Assembly (NCBI RefSeq): GCF_021378075.1
Contig: NZ_JAJUOS010000014.1
Location: 24,970-88,969, forward strand
DNA from: Rhodobacter flavimaris
GTDB taxonomy: Bacteria > Pseudomonadota > Alphaproteobacteria > Rhodobacterales > Rhodobacteraceae
Direction: 5' to 3'
DNA length: 64,000 bases
This document shows positions 35,574 through 44,656 of this stretch, one piece after another. A program made the position numbers and the translations under genes. The notes under the pieces are model-generated. The model did no database searches. It was not told the DNA's origin and saw only the letters and a program-made list of their open reading frames with translations. Position 1 is the first letter of the stretch, and every line of letters starts with the position of its first letter.

Positions 35574-36215
35574 TCAGGCGATGCGTTTCAGCGAGCTGCG
35601 CAACTGCGCCGCGAGGTCGTTACGCGTCCCGTTCACAAGGCGCGCGCCCGTTTCCCGGATGACAAGCGCCGGAACGGAGCGCACCTGGAGCGCGCGGGCG
35701 CGTTGCCGGTCGGCTTCTACGGCTTGGGCTGTGGCAGAGGAATAAAAGGCGTCTGCGAAGGCTGCCGCCTCGAAGCCAAGGCGTCGCGCGATGCTGCGCA
35801 CGACGATCGGATCGGCGATATTCGTGGCTTCGGTGAGATGCGCACGTTGCAGACAATCGAACATGTCCCAATGGGCACCTTTCCCGCCCAACACCTCCGC
35901 GGCCTTGCACCCGAGAGCAGCCGTCAAGCCGTGCGGATAGTCGAAAGGGGCGGCCCGCATGGCCTCGACGTCGACGAGCTCCGGCCGATCACTGACCTCT
36001 TTGCAGGCCGACCAATGCCCGAGGATGGTCTCGCGAGCGGCTTCGGGTGACCCCCAGCGCGCGGCCATCTCGGTGCGATCCGCCTGCAGGACGAAGGTGC
36101 GGTGCCGAATATCGAGATCGAACTCGGCGGCGAGGCTGCGCATCCGTGACGAGATGTTGAAGCACCAGCAGCAGACAACGTCGTGAAAGAAGTCGATGGT
36201 GAGCCTCGACATCAT
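35574..36215 (-). CDS. DsbA/FrnE-family thioredoxin-fold oxidoreductase
   Basis: A 213-residue cytoplasmic DsbA-like protein. The active site is C16-W-C18 preceded by C15 ([14 protein letters not shown]), which departs from the usual CPWC. The cis-Pro element is present as VRSVPALVI near residue 185. FrnE relatives are disulfide isomerases or act on aromatic substrates. The start overlaps the wrbA stop by four bases, so the two redox genes are cotranscribed. Confidence 0.85.
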   Translation of the reverse strand: MMSRLTIDFFHDVVCCWCFNISSRMRSLAAEFDLDIRHRTFVLQADRTEMAARWGSPEAARETILGHWSACKEVSDRPELVDVEAMRAAPFDYPHGLTAALGCKAAEVLGGKGAHWDMFDCLQRAHLTEATNIADPIVVRSIARRLGFEAAAFADAFYSSATAQAVEADRQRARALQVRSVPALVIRETGARLVNGTRNDLAAQLRSSLKRIA

Positions 36216-36835
36216 GCGGCCTCCTCGTTCAAGGCGGCCCCTGCGAGCAACGCCGCGATCCGCGCGACATGGGCGCCTTGGAAGAGCGCGCCAGCAAGGT
36301 CCGTCTCGGTTGGCACCCGCGATCCGTCCGCGCCGGCAATCGTGCCGGCCCCGTAGGGCGCCCCACCGACAATCCCGTCGGCACGCGTCTGATCGGCGAA
36401 GGTGTAGGGCATTCCAGCGATGAGCATCCCGAAATGCTGCAGAGGAATCTGCGTGGAGAGCAGCGTCGCCTCGTGCCCGCCATGCTGCGAGCCGGTCGAG
36501 GTGAAAACGGCGGCGACCTTGCCAACGAGTGCATTGCGCGCCCAGAGCCCCCCGGCCTGATCCAGAAAGGACTTCATCTGACCGGCCATCATCCCGAAGA
36601 GCGTGGGGGTGCCGAAGATGATCGCGTCATAGGCTTCGAGATCGGCGGGGGTGGCAACGGGTGTGTCATCCGCAGCGAAGCCAGCCTTCTGCCGGATGTC
36701 GTCGCTCAGGGTTTCGGGAACACGGCGCAGGTCGACATGGGTTCCGGGCACGCTGCGCGCACCGTCTGCCTCGGCCTGGGCGAGCGCACGGACATGGCCG
36801 TAGCTAGAATAATAAAGAACAAGAACGCGGGTCAT
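36212..36835 (-). CDS. wrbA: NAD(P)H:quinone oxidoreductase WrbA
   Basis: A 207-residue flavodoxin-like protein. The FMN-phosphate loop [12 protein letters not shown] is at residues ~9-20, with [25 protein letters not shown] and [17 protein letters not shown] further on, all WrbA signatures. It reduces quinones by two electrons, protecting against oxidative stress. Divergent or upstream regulation by the LysR gene at 36942-37829 is plausible since that gene lies just upstream on the same strand. Confidence 0.92.
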   Translation of the reverse strand: MTRVLVLYYSSYGHVRALAQAEADGARSVPGTHVDLRRVPETLSDDIRQKAGFAADDTPVATPADLEAYDAIIFGTPTLFGMMAGQMKSFLDQAGGLWARNALVGKVAAVFTSTGSQHGGHEATLLSTQIPLQHFGMLIAGMPYTFADQTRADGIVGGAPYGAGTIAGADGSRVPTETDLAGALFQGAHVARIAALLAGAALNEEAA

Positions 36836-36941
36836 TGGATCCTCTCAGGGCATGGGTTTCGTTGCCCAAGAAGATCGCGGATCAGCGGCATCGGAATAAG
36901 CGGCCGAGGCTCACTTCATTCTTTACGCTGGTTGAAGAATG

Positions 36942-37829
36942 TCAGGCTTCCATCGCCGCGCGGAGATGATCGAGAAACACCGTCACCTTCGCGTCCATGC
37001 CCAGACGGGAGGCAGTCACGGCGAAAATCTCCGGCGCGGGCAGTTCCCACTCCGGCAGGACGCGCACCAACTCGCCGCGCCCCTCCGGCTCGTTCGAGAC
37101 GAAATCCGGCAAGGTGCCAATACCATGGCCCGAGATCAGCAGATCTCTTAGCACGAGGCTGTTGCCCACGCGAATGGCCGGATCAAGGTCAAGGATGATC
37201 GCTCCGGACGGCCCCTGCAGCGCCCATTTCGTAAGATGGTCGGCCAACAGGAACCCGATGACCCTGTGCCCCGCGATATCCTGCGGACGCTCTGGCGTAC
37301 CAGCTTGGTCGAGATAGGCCGGCGCGGCAAAGATGCGCTGTCGCATCGTGCCGATCTTGCGCGCGATCAGGGAGGAATCCGGCATCGCGGGGAGGATACG
37401 GATCGAGACATCGAAGCCGCCCTCGATCATGTCGACGATCCGGTCGTCGAGCGAGAGCGACAGCCGAAGATCGGGATGTGCTTCGAGAAACTCCGGCAGG
37501 ATTGGAGAGATCACCGTCTGCCCAAACGAGCTCGAAGCGTTCACCTTGAGATGCCCGCGCACCGCCCCGGCCCCGTCGCGGATACGCGTCTCGACCGAGG
37601 CCACCGCGTCGAGTATGCCGCTCGCTTCGTCGTAGTAGAGCCTCCCGGCATCGGTCAGCGACATCGCGCGCGTCGTACGGGTCAGCAGCGAACTTCCGAG
37701 GCTCTCTTCCAGCAGTTTGATCTCGCGACTCAGAAGCGCGGGCGACACCCCGAGATCTTCTGCGGCGCGCGCGAAACTGCCGCGTTCCACGATACGGCGG
37801 AAGGCTTGCATGACGGAGAGCTTGTCCAT
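36942..37829 (-). CDS. LysR-family transcriptional regulator
   Basis: A 295-residue regulator. N-terminal winged helix MQAFRRIVERGSFARAAEDLGVSPALLSREIKLLEESLG, then a periplasmic-binding-protein-like effector domain (HLKVNASSSFGQTVISPILPEF...DVSIRILP). The CrgA/AaeR-like subgroup with LLTRTTRAMSLTDAG is suggested. It lies 106 bp upstream of wrbA on the same strand and may regulate the wrbA-dsbA pair in response to oxidants or quinones. Confidence 0.9.
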   Translation of the reverse strand: MDKLSVMQAFRRIVERGSFARAAEDLGVSPALLSREIKLLEESLGSSLLTRTTRAMSLTDAGRLYYDEASGILDAVASVETRIRDGAGAVRGHLKVNASSSFGQTVISPILPEFLEAHPDLRLSLSLDDRIVDMIEGGFDVSIRILPAMPDSSLIARKIGTMRQRIFAAPAYLDQAGTPERPQDIAGHRVIGFLLADHLTKWALQGPSGAIILDLDPAIRVGNSLVLRDLLISGHGIGTLPDFVSNEPEGRGELVRVLPEWELPAPEIFAVTASRLGMDAKVTVFLDHLRAAMEA

Positions 37830-38875
37830 TTCGGAAGAACCTCATGGCGGCCGATGGGCGCTCCGAATAGCATAAATTTCGTATGACGCGAATGCAGGGA
37901 CATCCCTCGCTTTCGCTAATGGTGGGGCGCAAGTTCATCGTAGCCGGAAATGGCGCTATGTCTGCGCGCCTCAGTCAAGAAGCGGAAGCTCGCGGCGCTT
38001 CGTCCGAATGTCGGGTTTGGGCTCAAAGCCGACTTGTGGCGGCGAGGCAAGCCTTTCTTGAGGCCCTCGGTGCCGTATCGACGCGCTCGGCCCTCAGCCG
38101 ACCTTCGCCGCAGACAAACTCCGGCCCCCGTTCCTTCCCCCCGCCATGCGGGGGAAGGCCCTTCGCTTCCTGATCCGTATCGGCGCGATGCCTTTTGACG
38201 GAGGCCAGCCGCTTCCCCGCGGGCTTTTCTCCCGCCCCGCACAGTCGTGCGGTCCCCGATCCGTCACATCGCGCCGTAGCCTCGATTTCACCGGCCGGTG
38301 GGTTTCGTTATCGCGTTTCTGCGCCAGTCCAGAAGGAGCCGATCTGGCGCGGGGTGGGGTAGTCCCCGGATCATAGCCTGGCTTGGCGGCCGGTGCTCAG
38401 ACAACCGTGGCGGCAATTTTCGGAGGCTGCGAACGCGCGGAGAACAGCCGAACAAAACCGCGCGACACGCGACCGCTGGCGGCCTCGCCTTGGTGGCAGA
38501 AAGCACTCCAGACGGTCCGGAACGCGTGTATTGGGTCCAAACGCGCATCCCGACGCGCGCGCCATCGCTTCGGCATTTTCATTGCCCTGCGACGACCACG
38601 CGTGCCTGCGGCGATCTTCGCGAATGACGCTCCACAAAGCTAAGTGCACCGATCTCTATATTTTCACGGATCGATACACTTGCCTTCGGACGGACCGCAT
38701 TGCGATCGCATGCAGGCTCGAGGGTGAACCTGGGCGTCGGGGGGTATTCGTGATCAGGCGTCCGGGAGCGGGCGCGGCCGCAATGGCTCTCAAGGCTTTT
38801 GACGATGGTGCTTTTCTTGGGAATCGACTTGCCCTAGGCCTTTAGTCCTGTCCGCGCCAACAGAGAGGCAAGCAG
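37830..38875. other. About 1 kb with no recognisable gene
   Basis: All open frames here are short, mutually overlapping on both strands and lack ribosome sites. The region contains one strong hairpin (38133-38158) and the 9-mer GATACACTT near 38682, which recurs at 39592-39600 after the next gene. It is the likely place of the left boundary of the second recombinase element. Confidence 0.45.
38133..38158. terminator. Long GC/purine hairpin
   Basis: A perfect 9-bp stem CCTTCCCCC/GGGGGAAGG with an eight-base loop. No gene ends nearby and there is no T-run, so it may be a structural repeat rather than a terminator. Confidence 0.4.
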
Positions 38876-39592
38876 ATGTCGAGAACGACGTTTCCCTGGA
38901 AGATTCAGCGCAAGACCCCGGACGGACCTTTGACTGACGCGCAGCGGCGAGACCTTTCCGCGCAGTTCGAGATCCCGCTCGAGAACCTGCGAGAGCTCTC
39001 CGCCGCTCTTGGGCACGCGCTCGATCCATGGCTTTTCGTTCCGAGCATCATCACGATCGTCAAGCAGGTAGAACGTGCCCCAACGGAGTTCGAGCATCTG
39101 ATGCGGGATCTGCGCCAGGCGGAGAAGTACCTCGGCAAGGCGATGGAGCGGATGCGGACTCTCGCGGTAGTGGACACTCAGCGCGCAGAACTGAGCAAGG
39201 ATCACTTTAGGGACCAGGTTTCCACGTCTTACGAAGCGGTCCGCCAGATGAACCGCGACTTCGCGCAGATGGACAAGACGGGATCCGCGAAGCTCGACTT
39301 TCTGGGTGATCCCGATGCGCGGCGAACCCGTGATGATCGTCGCGAAGCGATCCTCGCCGCCATCTTTCGGTGCTGGTATCGCTCGGGGAGGTCGGAGACC
39401 GTGACGACGGACGGATCAAGCTCCGAGCGCAAGGGGCCGCTTTTCGATTTCGTGGACGCGGTCGTGGACTGCGTGAGTGAACCGGGCGGCAGGCTTTCCG
39501 GCCATACGATCTGGAAAGACCTCCAGCAATGGCGGCATGATAACCGCCGCGCACTCGCAAGTGCATCGATCGTCGGACAAAAGACAGATTGA
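38876..39592 (+). CDS. Hypothetical protein upstream of the recombinase module
   Basis: A 238-residue protein with GAGAGGC before its ATG. No family is recognised. It is hydrophilic and basic, with helical stretches (LIRDLRQAEKYLGKAMERM-like segment near residues 75-100) and a C-terminal region (GRLSGHTIWKDLQQWRHDNRRALASA) that could bind DNA. It is followed by a 57-residue ORF and an excisionase-like protein ahead of the recombinases, so it may be part of the mobile element. The flanking 9-mers GATACACTT (38682 and 39592) are noted as possible element features. Confidence 0.6.
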   Translation: MSRTTFPWKIQRKTPDGPLTDAQRRDLSAQFEIPLENLRELSAALGHALDPWLFVPSIITIVKQVERAPTEFEHLMRDLRQAEKYLGKAMERMRTLAVVDTQRAELSKDHFRDQVSTSYEAVRQMNRDFAQMDKTGSAKLDFLGDPDARRTRDDRREAILAAIFRCWYRSGRSETVTTDGSSSERKGPLFDFVDAVVDCVSEPGGRLSGHTIWKDLQQWRHDNRRALASASIVGQKTD

Positions 39593-39633
39593 TACACTTA
39601 TCGTAATTTTGGCGCGCGGGTCATGGTCACTGC

Positions 39634-39807
39634 ATGACACGCGTTCCCGCCCTGCCCTCCCAAAAAGATGCTGCCGAAGCGCAGATCGAGGCCGCCATTG
39701 CGCGCCTCGTGCGCCTGCTGGCGCAGCACGTGGCGCGGGACCTGGCGGCGAACGCTCCTGCAAACGAGGAGCAGACCGATGAAGACCAAGCCCCCCTTCA
39801 AGACTGA
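39634..39807 (+). CDS. Small hypothetical protein (57 aa) overlapping the HTH gene
   Basis: This 57-codon frame (MTRVPALPSQKDAAEAQ...EDQAPLQD) overlaps the start of the excisionase-like gene by 29 bases. The middle part is a strongly amphipathic helix (AQIEAAIARLVRLLAQHVARDLA). Codon usage matches the neighbours and the overlap suggests translational coupling. It has no recognised family. Confidence 0.5.
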   Translation: MTRVPALPSQKDAAEAQIEAAIARLVRLLAQHVARDLAANAPANEEQTDEDQAPLQD

Positions 39808-39988
39808 GACCCCGCGCGCGCTGCTGACCGTGAAGCAGGTCGCGGAACTCGACAACTGCTCGGAGAAGACGGTGCGCCGCGCGATCGCGGCGGGTCTCCT
39901 CGAGGCGGTGCGCGTGGGCCCCGGCGGGCGCCTCCTGCGCATCGATCCGGCGGCCCATGCGGCCTACCGCGCGGTGTCGCGCTGGTAG
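39779..39988 (+). CDS. Excisionase-like MerR-type/HTH_17 DNA-binding protein
   Basis: A 69-residue protein with GAGGAG at the right distance before ATG 39779. The core LLTVKQVAELDNCSEKTVRRAIAAGLLEAVRVGPGGRLLRID is the winged helix of phage excisionases and HTH_17 proteins. Its place immediately upstream of three recombinase genes suggests a recombination directionality factor or repressor for the element. Confidence 0.82.
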   Translation: MKTKPPFKTETPRALLTVKQVAELDNCSEKTVRRAIAAGLLEAVRVGPGGRLLRIDPAAHAAYRAVSRW

Positions 39989-39996
39989 GCTCTGGC

Positions 39997-40010
39997 GGAC
40001 ATCAATGTCC
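39997..40010. promoter_or_regulatory. Inverted repeat GGACAT-CA-ATGTCC
   Basis: A perfect 6-bp inverted repeat with a two-base spacer, followed at 40015 by a related ATGTCAATG. It sits between the excisionase-like gene and the first recombinase gene. It could be the binding site of the excisionase-like protein or a recombinase operator. Confidence 0.4.
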
Positions 40011-40153
40011 ATTTATGTCAATGCCTTAGGCGGACTTCGGGAAGAGGCCCACACCGTAAAGTGCTCACTTTCTGTGCTATCCTTTTCCCGAATCAGACAC
40101 CCTGTCCCACCGCGTCCTCCCGAGACCACAACTGAGCCAAGGAAGCGTTCCCG

Positions 40154-41857
40154 ATGACCCTGCAGAACCCCAAGCTGTTCGATCTCGCCTTCATTCCCGA
40201 GGGCACTTCGATGTTCTCCGACCTCATCGCGATAATCGAAGCTGCCGTGGATCTCACCGAGACCCGCCGTCGCGACATGATCTCCGGCCTGCGCCGCGTT
40301 GCCAAGGCGCTGGGCCGCCCGCCTCAGGATGTGCCCTGCTCAAGTCTTTGGCTTCAACCGCGGCTCGCAAAGATCGCACCCGCGGCGCTGAACCTCAGCC
40401 TCAAGAGCTGGCAAAATGCCGTAAGCGACGCCCGCGCCGCCATGGCGCATGTCGGGATCGTCGAACACCGTAACAAGACTTCTGACCTGTCTCCGGAGTG
40501 GGCCGCGTTGTGGAAGATTGCACTGGCATCGAAAAATCCCACGATCCGTCCGTCGTTGAGTCGCTTCATCTATTTCCTGAATGGCCTCGGGGTTTCTCCT
40601 GAGTCGGTCCGGGATGAGCATTCCCGGGCATTTTACGCAGCCCTCGTCCACGATGAGATCCGCAAGTCTCCGATCAAAGCACATCGCAATGCAATCCACG
40701 CGTGGAACCTCGCGGTGAAGCTGATCGAGGGCTGGCCCCAGACGTTTCTGATCCTCGAATCCCACCGGAATATTATCAAGCTCGACGAAGAAGCCCTGCC
40801 TCAGAGCTTTATCCGTGATCTTGATAGCCTGATGGCGCGCCTCGGAGCGCCGGACCCGCTTGCCGAGCATGGCCCCACCCGGGCACTGCGTCCTTCGACT
40901 ACTGCCCAATACCGCCGCCTGATCATTCGCTTCGCCTCGGAACTGGTCCATTCGGGCATCGATGCAGGGGAGATCACCTGCATGGGATTCATCCTCAACC
41001 CGGTGATGGCTGAGCGGGGCTTGCGCCAGATGCTGTCTCGGACCGAGAACAAGACCACGAAGCAAATCAGCCGGATGGCTGAACTTCTGCGTTCGGTCGG
41101 CAAGGCCACTGAGCAGCCCGATGCTGGACAGGAAGTGCTCGTCAAGCTTGCCAAAAAACTGTCCCTACCCCCGCAGAAGGGAATGACCCGCAAGAACCGG
41201 GATCGCCTGCGCGTCCTGCAGGATGAGCGTCAGGCGCGCCGTCTGCTCAACCTTCCGGAACGCCTCATGAAGAACGGGCGAACTGGCAAGTCCGATTCAT
41301 TCACCAAGGCGCTCGCTCATGAAGATGCCCTTGCGATCGCGATCCTCCTCATCTGTCCGGTGCGGATCAAAAACCTTGCAGGGATCCATCTCGAGCAGCA
41401 CCTGCAGCGCCCCGGCGACGGCCGTGTGTTCCTCGTATTCGTCGAGGACGAGGTTAAGAATGAACATCCGCTCGAGTTCGAACTGCCCCCTGATCTCGTC
41501 TGCATGATTGATAAACACCTGGCCGGCCGGTCTCCCACTCTTTGCCCAATGGGAACACCCTGGCTCTTCCCGCGCCGCGACGGGTCGGAATCCGTCGATC
41601 CAAACCACCTTTCGAACCGCATTGCGAAGAGAATTAAGAATGAGCTTGGTTTCGAGATGAACGCGCATCTCTTCCGCCACTTCGCTGTGATGAAGTGGCT
41701 TGAGGCCAATCCTGGTGCGTATGAGGTCGCCCGCCGCCTGCTCGGGCACTCAACGGTGAGCCATACGATCAACGTCTATTCCGGGCTGGAGATCAAGACC
41801 GCCACGAAAGCCTTTTCTGAGCTGGTGGCGATTAAGAAGAAAGGTCCCCACAAATGA
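40154..41857 (+). CDS. Tyrosine recombinase TR-A (module copy 2, intact)
   Basis: A 567-residue recombinase, longer than typical phage integrases. The first ~380 residues are a large N-terminal region of unknown detail, probably containing the core-binding domain. The catalytic domain has the Arg in LICPVRIKNLAG (~residue 400), HLFRHFAVMKW (HxxR ~507) and LLGHSTVSHTINVYS with the nucleophile Tyr (~541). It overlaps TR-B by four bases (ATGA). The remnant at 11447-11950 is its decayed counterpart. The three genes form a coupled transcription unit, which suggests the proteins act together. Confidence 0.88.
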   Translation: MTLQNPKLFDLAFIPEGTSMFSDLIAIIEAAVDLTETRRRDMISGLRRVAKALGRPPQDVPCSSLWLQPRLAKIAPAALNLSLKSWQNAVSDARAAMAHVGIVEHRNKTSDLSPEWAALWKIALASKNPTIRPSLSRFIYFLNGLGVSPESVRDEHSRAFYAALVHDEIRKSPIKAHRNAIHAWNLAVKLIEGWPQTFLILESHRNIIKLDEEALPQSFIRDLDSLMARLGAPDPLAEHGPTRALRPSTTAQYRRLIIRFASELVHSGIDAGEITCMGFILNPVMAERGLRQMLSRTENKTTKQISRMAELLRSVGKATEQPDAGQEVLVKLAKKLSLPPQKGMTRKNRDRLRVLQDERQARRLLNLPERLMKNGRTGKSDSFTKALAHEDALAIAILLICPVRIKNLAGIHLEQHLQRPGDGRVFLVFVEDEVKNEHPLEFELPPDLVCMIDKHLAGRSPTLCPMGTPWLFPRRDGSESVDPNHLSNRIAKRIKNELGFEMNAHLFRHFAVMKWLEANPGAYEVARRLLGHSTVSHTINVYSGLEIKTATKAFSELVAIKKKGPHK

Positions 41858-42894
41858 GCCTCATTCTCCCGTTCGAAGATTGGCCCGCAGTGGACCGCGC
41901 CATGTGGGCGGTGCTCTTCAATCAGGGCGGACCACTCGATGAGGCCGGGGCGTTCTCGCACCTGCGCTTTACCACCCAGAAGATATTTTCGAACCGCTAT
42001 GGGCGATGGCTGCGCTGGTTGTCTGAGCGCTACCCATCCCTGCTGGAACAAGACCCGGCAAGCCGCGCCAGTATTGAACATCTGCAGGCCTGGCTCGCGG
42101 ACCTGCGCCACACCAAGCCCACGTCACGGGCGATGTTCATCGATGGCGTATTGCGAATCCTACGAGCATTTACCCCGGATGACGACTGGAGCGCGCAACG
42201 TCGGCTCTTGGCCGCACTGCAACGCGCCGCAGGGCGCAGCGATCCCGCACGCAAGCGTGGCCGCATTCTCTCGAGCAAGGTGCTGCTTGAGGCTGGCTTG
42301 CGCCACGCGGGACCGCACGCCGATGCGGCGGTAACGCCCCTCGAGGCGATGAAGCGGCGTCGGGATGGGACGATGATTGCGCTGCTGGCCCTGATGCCGA
42401 TGCGTCGCCGGTCCTTCTGTGAGCTCACGCTCGGGCAATCGGTTCTCATCATGGAGGACGAGATCATCATCTCGCTCGCCGAGGAGATGACCAAGACGGG
42501 CGTCGCTTGGGAAGCCCCAGTGCCGTCACAGGTGGAGCCCGTTCTGCACCGCTATATCGAGGAGGTCCGCCCCTACCTGATGGCACGTGGAGAGCAGTGC
42601 CATGACGTTCTGTGGGTGGGAGGCCGCGGCACCATCGTTGGTGAGGCCTATCTCGCCAAGCGAATTGGCGAGGTGACCTTACTGCACACCGGCACGCGGA
42701 TTCCGCCGCATTTCTTCCGGGACGCGGCGGCGACGACGCTGGCGCGGCTCTCTCCCGATGCGGCGCGTCTGATCCGCCCGGTCCTGGGACATTCGGGTTT
42801 CCGGACCGCCGAGCGCCATTACATTCATGCCCAGACGATCGATGCCGGGCGCGACTATGCCGCGCTCGTCCAGCGCCTGAAGGGAGGCAAGTGA
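41854..42894 (+). CDS. Tyrosine recombinase TR-B (module copy 2)
   Basis: A 346-residue recombinase. Catalytic residues are visible in LMPMRRRSFCELTLG (Arg ~180), IPPHFFRDAAATT (HxxR ~286; the His-to-Asp replacement right after Arg is unusual) and VLGHSGFRTAERHYIHA with the nucleophile Tyr (~322). It is shorter than its counterpart at 11950-13128 and lacks that gene's basic tail. It overlaps the genes on both sides (stop TGA and the next ATG share a base). Confidence 0.87.
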   Translation: MSLILPFEDWPAVDRAMWAVLFNQGGPLDEAGAFSHLRFTTQKIFSNRYGRWLRWLSERYPSLLEQDPASRASIEHLQAWLADLRHTKPTSRAMFIDGVLRILRAFTPDDDWSAQRRLLAALQRAAGRSDPARKRGRILSSKVLLEAGLRHAGPHADAAVTPLEAMKRRRDGTMIALLALMPMRRRSFCELTLGQSVLIMEDEIIISLAEEMTKTGVAWEAPVPSQVEPVLHRYIEEVRPYLMARGEQCHDVLWVGGRGTIVGEAYLAKRIGEVTLLHTGTRIPPHFFRDAAATTLARLSPDAARLIRPVLGHSGFRTAERHYIHAQTIDAGRDYAALVQRLKGGK

Positions 42895-44534
42895 TGACCC
42901 GGACTGCCATCTACGCCCGCTTTTCGACCCAGATGCAACGTGAAGCCTCGATCGAGGACCAGGTGCGCCTGTGCCAGGAACGCGCCACGCGCGAAGGCTG
43001 GACGGTGACGGAGGTGTTTTCCGACATGGCGCTTTCGGGGGCCAGCATGCTGCGCCCGGGCCTGCAGGGCCTGCTCGAGCAAGCAAGCCGCGGGGCCTTC
43101 GATGTCGTGATCGCCGAAGCCCTCGATCGCCTTAGCCGCGACCAGGCGGATGTCGCCACGCTCTACAAGCGGCTGACGTTTCACGGGGTGCGGATCGTGA
43201 CACTGGCCGAGGGTGAGGTCAGCGAGTTGCATGTCGGCCTCAAGGGCACGATGAACCAGCTCTTCCTCAAGGATCTCGCAGCCAAGACCCGCCGCGGCCT
43301 GCGCGGCCGTGTCGAGAGCGGGCACTCCGGGGGCGGCAACAGCTATGGATATGATGTCGTGCGCCGCCTTGGGCCAGACGGCCTGCCGGTGACGGGAGAG
43401 AGAACAATCAACCCCACTGAGGCCGCGATCATCCGGCGCATCTTCAAGGAGTTCAGCGAGGGTCATTCGCCCAAGGCCATCGCCAAGCGCCTGAACGCGG
43501 AGCATGTCCCCGGCCCGCGTGGCGAGCTCTGGCGCGATACCGCGATCCGGGGCCATCGCATACGGGGCACGGGGCTTCTCAACAATGAGCTCTATATCGG
43601 GCGCCTCGTCTGGAACCGGCTGCGCTACATGAAGGATCCCGAGACCGGCAAACGCGTCTCGCGGCGCAATCCGCCCGAGGAATGGATCACCAAGGATGTG
43701 CCGGATCTGCGGATCATCGACACACACCTCTGGCATGCCGTAAAGCTCCGCCAGGGCGAGATCGATGCAGAGCCCCGCGTGCAGGCGATCAAGGCCACGA
43801 AGTTCTGGGAGGCGCGGCGCAAGACGCACCTGCTTACCGGGCTCCTGCGCTGTGGCTGCTGTGGCGGCGGCTTCGCCTCGGTGGGCAAGGACTATCTCGC
43901 CTGCTCGGCCGCCCGCAAGCTCGGCACCTGCGCGCAGAACCGATCCTTCAAGCGAGGCGACCTCGAAGCCCTCGTCCTCGACCTGCTGAGCGGGCGCCTG
44001 ATGCAACCTGCAGCGGTCGCCGCCTTCATTGCGGCCTACGGCGAGGAGGTGAATGCCGGCCGCGCCGAGGAGACCGCCAAACGCGCGCGCCTCGAGACGG
44101 AACAGATCCAGATATCCCGCCGCCTCGACGGGCTTTACGACGCCATCGCGGACGGGCTGCGCACCCCAGGCCTGATGGCGAAGCTCGAGGAGTTGGAATC
44201 GCGCAAGATTGCCGTCGAGACCGAACTCTCCGCGCCCCTGCCCTCGCCGGTGCGGCTGCACCCGGGGCTCAGCGAGATCTACCGGCGCAAGGTCACGGCC
44301 CTCGCGCAGACCCTTTCCGATCCTGCCATCCGCACAGCAGCGCTGGAGACGATCCGGGGACTGATCAACTCGGTGACGATTCACGTTGATGGGGAGAGGG
44401 TAACGGTCGAACTCGAAGGCGCGATCACGGCGCTCATTGGCCTTGCACAGCCGGAAGCCGTTGAGGGTCTCGATGCGTGTTCGGTTGAAGTGGTTGCGGG
44501 GGTAGGATTTGAACCTACGACCTTCAGGTTATGA
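42894..44534 (+). CDS. Large serine recombinase SR (module copy 2), reads into a tRNA half
   Basis: A 546-residue large serine recombinase. ATG 42894 overlaps the TR-B stop; a GTG one codon earlier is possible. The nucleophile Ser lies in IYARFSTQMQ (residue 11). Further blocks ALDRLSRDQAD, GTMNQLFLKDLAAKTRRGLRG and the zinc ribbon CGCCGGGF...LACSAARKLGTC follow, with a coiled coil in ~residues 385-430. The last residues (VAGVGFEPTTFRL) are the antisense reading of the tRNA half at 44491-44535. The gene thus ends inside the attachment site, as in module copy 1. Its N-terminal half clearly matches the copy at 13132. Confidence 0.9.
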   Translation: MTRTAIYARFSTQMQREASIEDQVRLCQERATREGWTVTEVFSDMALSGASMLRPGLQGLLEQASRGAFDVVIAEALDRLSRDQADVATLYKRLTFHGVRIVTLAEGEVSELHVGLKGTMNQLFLKDLAAKTRRGLRGRVESGHSGGGNSYGYDVVRRLGPDGLPVTGERTINPTEAAIIRRIFKEFSEGHSPKAIAKRLNAEHVPGPRGELWRDTAIRGHRIRGTGLLNNELYIGRLVWNRLRYMKDPETGKRVSRRNPPEEWITKDVPDLRIIDTHLWHAVKLRQGEIDAEPRVQAIKATKFWEARRKTHLLTGLLRCGCCGGGFASVGKDYLACSAARKLGTCAQNRSFKRGDLEALVLDLLSGRLMQPAAVAAFIAAYGEEVNAGRAEETAKRARLETEQIQISRRLDGLYDAIADGLRTPGLMAKLEELESRKIAVETELSAPLPSPVRLHPGLSEIYRRKVTALAQTLSDPAIRTAALETIRGLINSVTIHVDGERVTVELEGAITALIGLAQPEAVEGLDACSVEVVAGVGFEPTTFRL

Positions 44535-44535
44535 G
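44491..44535 (-). repeat. 3' half of an initiator tRNA-Met gene (attachment-site core)
   Basis: Read on the minus strand these 45 bases run from the anticodon loop (CTCATAACC, anticodon CAT) through the TpsiC arm to the encoded CCA end (CCCCCGCAACCA). The 3' acceptor strand CCCCGCA would give the C1-A72 mismatch that marks initiator tRNA. The 5' half is absent at 44536 onwards, so this is not a working tRNA but a duplicated 3' end, the usual core site left by tRNA-targeting integration. Confidence 0.85.
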
Positions 44536-44656
44536 GCAGCCTAATCCAGATTGCACGGTTTCCGCCGAGTTGCGCTCATCTACTCTATCTTATTGGAATC
44601 GTTGTTTTTAATTTGACGCGCCGCGCGCTCGACTTCTACCTCTTCCCCTGTGAAGC

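Noticed and set aside
35370..36050. Plus-strand frame of 226 codons between kinase and DsbA genes
   Set aside because: It is antisense to the DsbA-like gene, which has a clear active site.
42855..44384. Long (509-aa) open frame on the minus strand opposite the serine recombinase
   Set aside because: It is an antisense frame kept open by GC bias; it has no family resemblance, and the sense strand encodes clear recombinase motifs. A similar frame lies opposite copy 1 (13489-14658).
44491..44570. Functional tRNA-Met gene
   Set aside because: Only the 3' half from the anticodon loop is present; the D-arm and 5' acceptor strand are missing.
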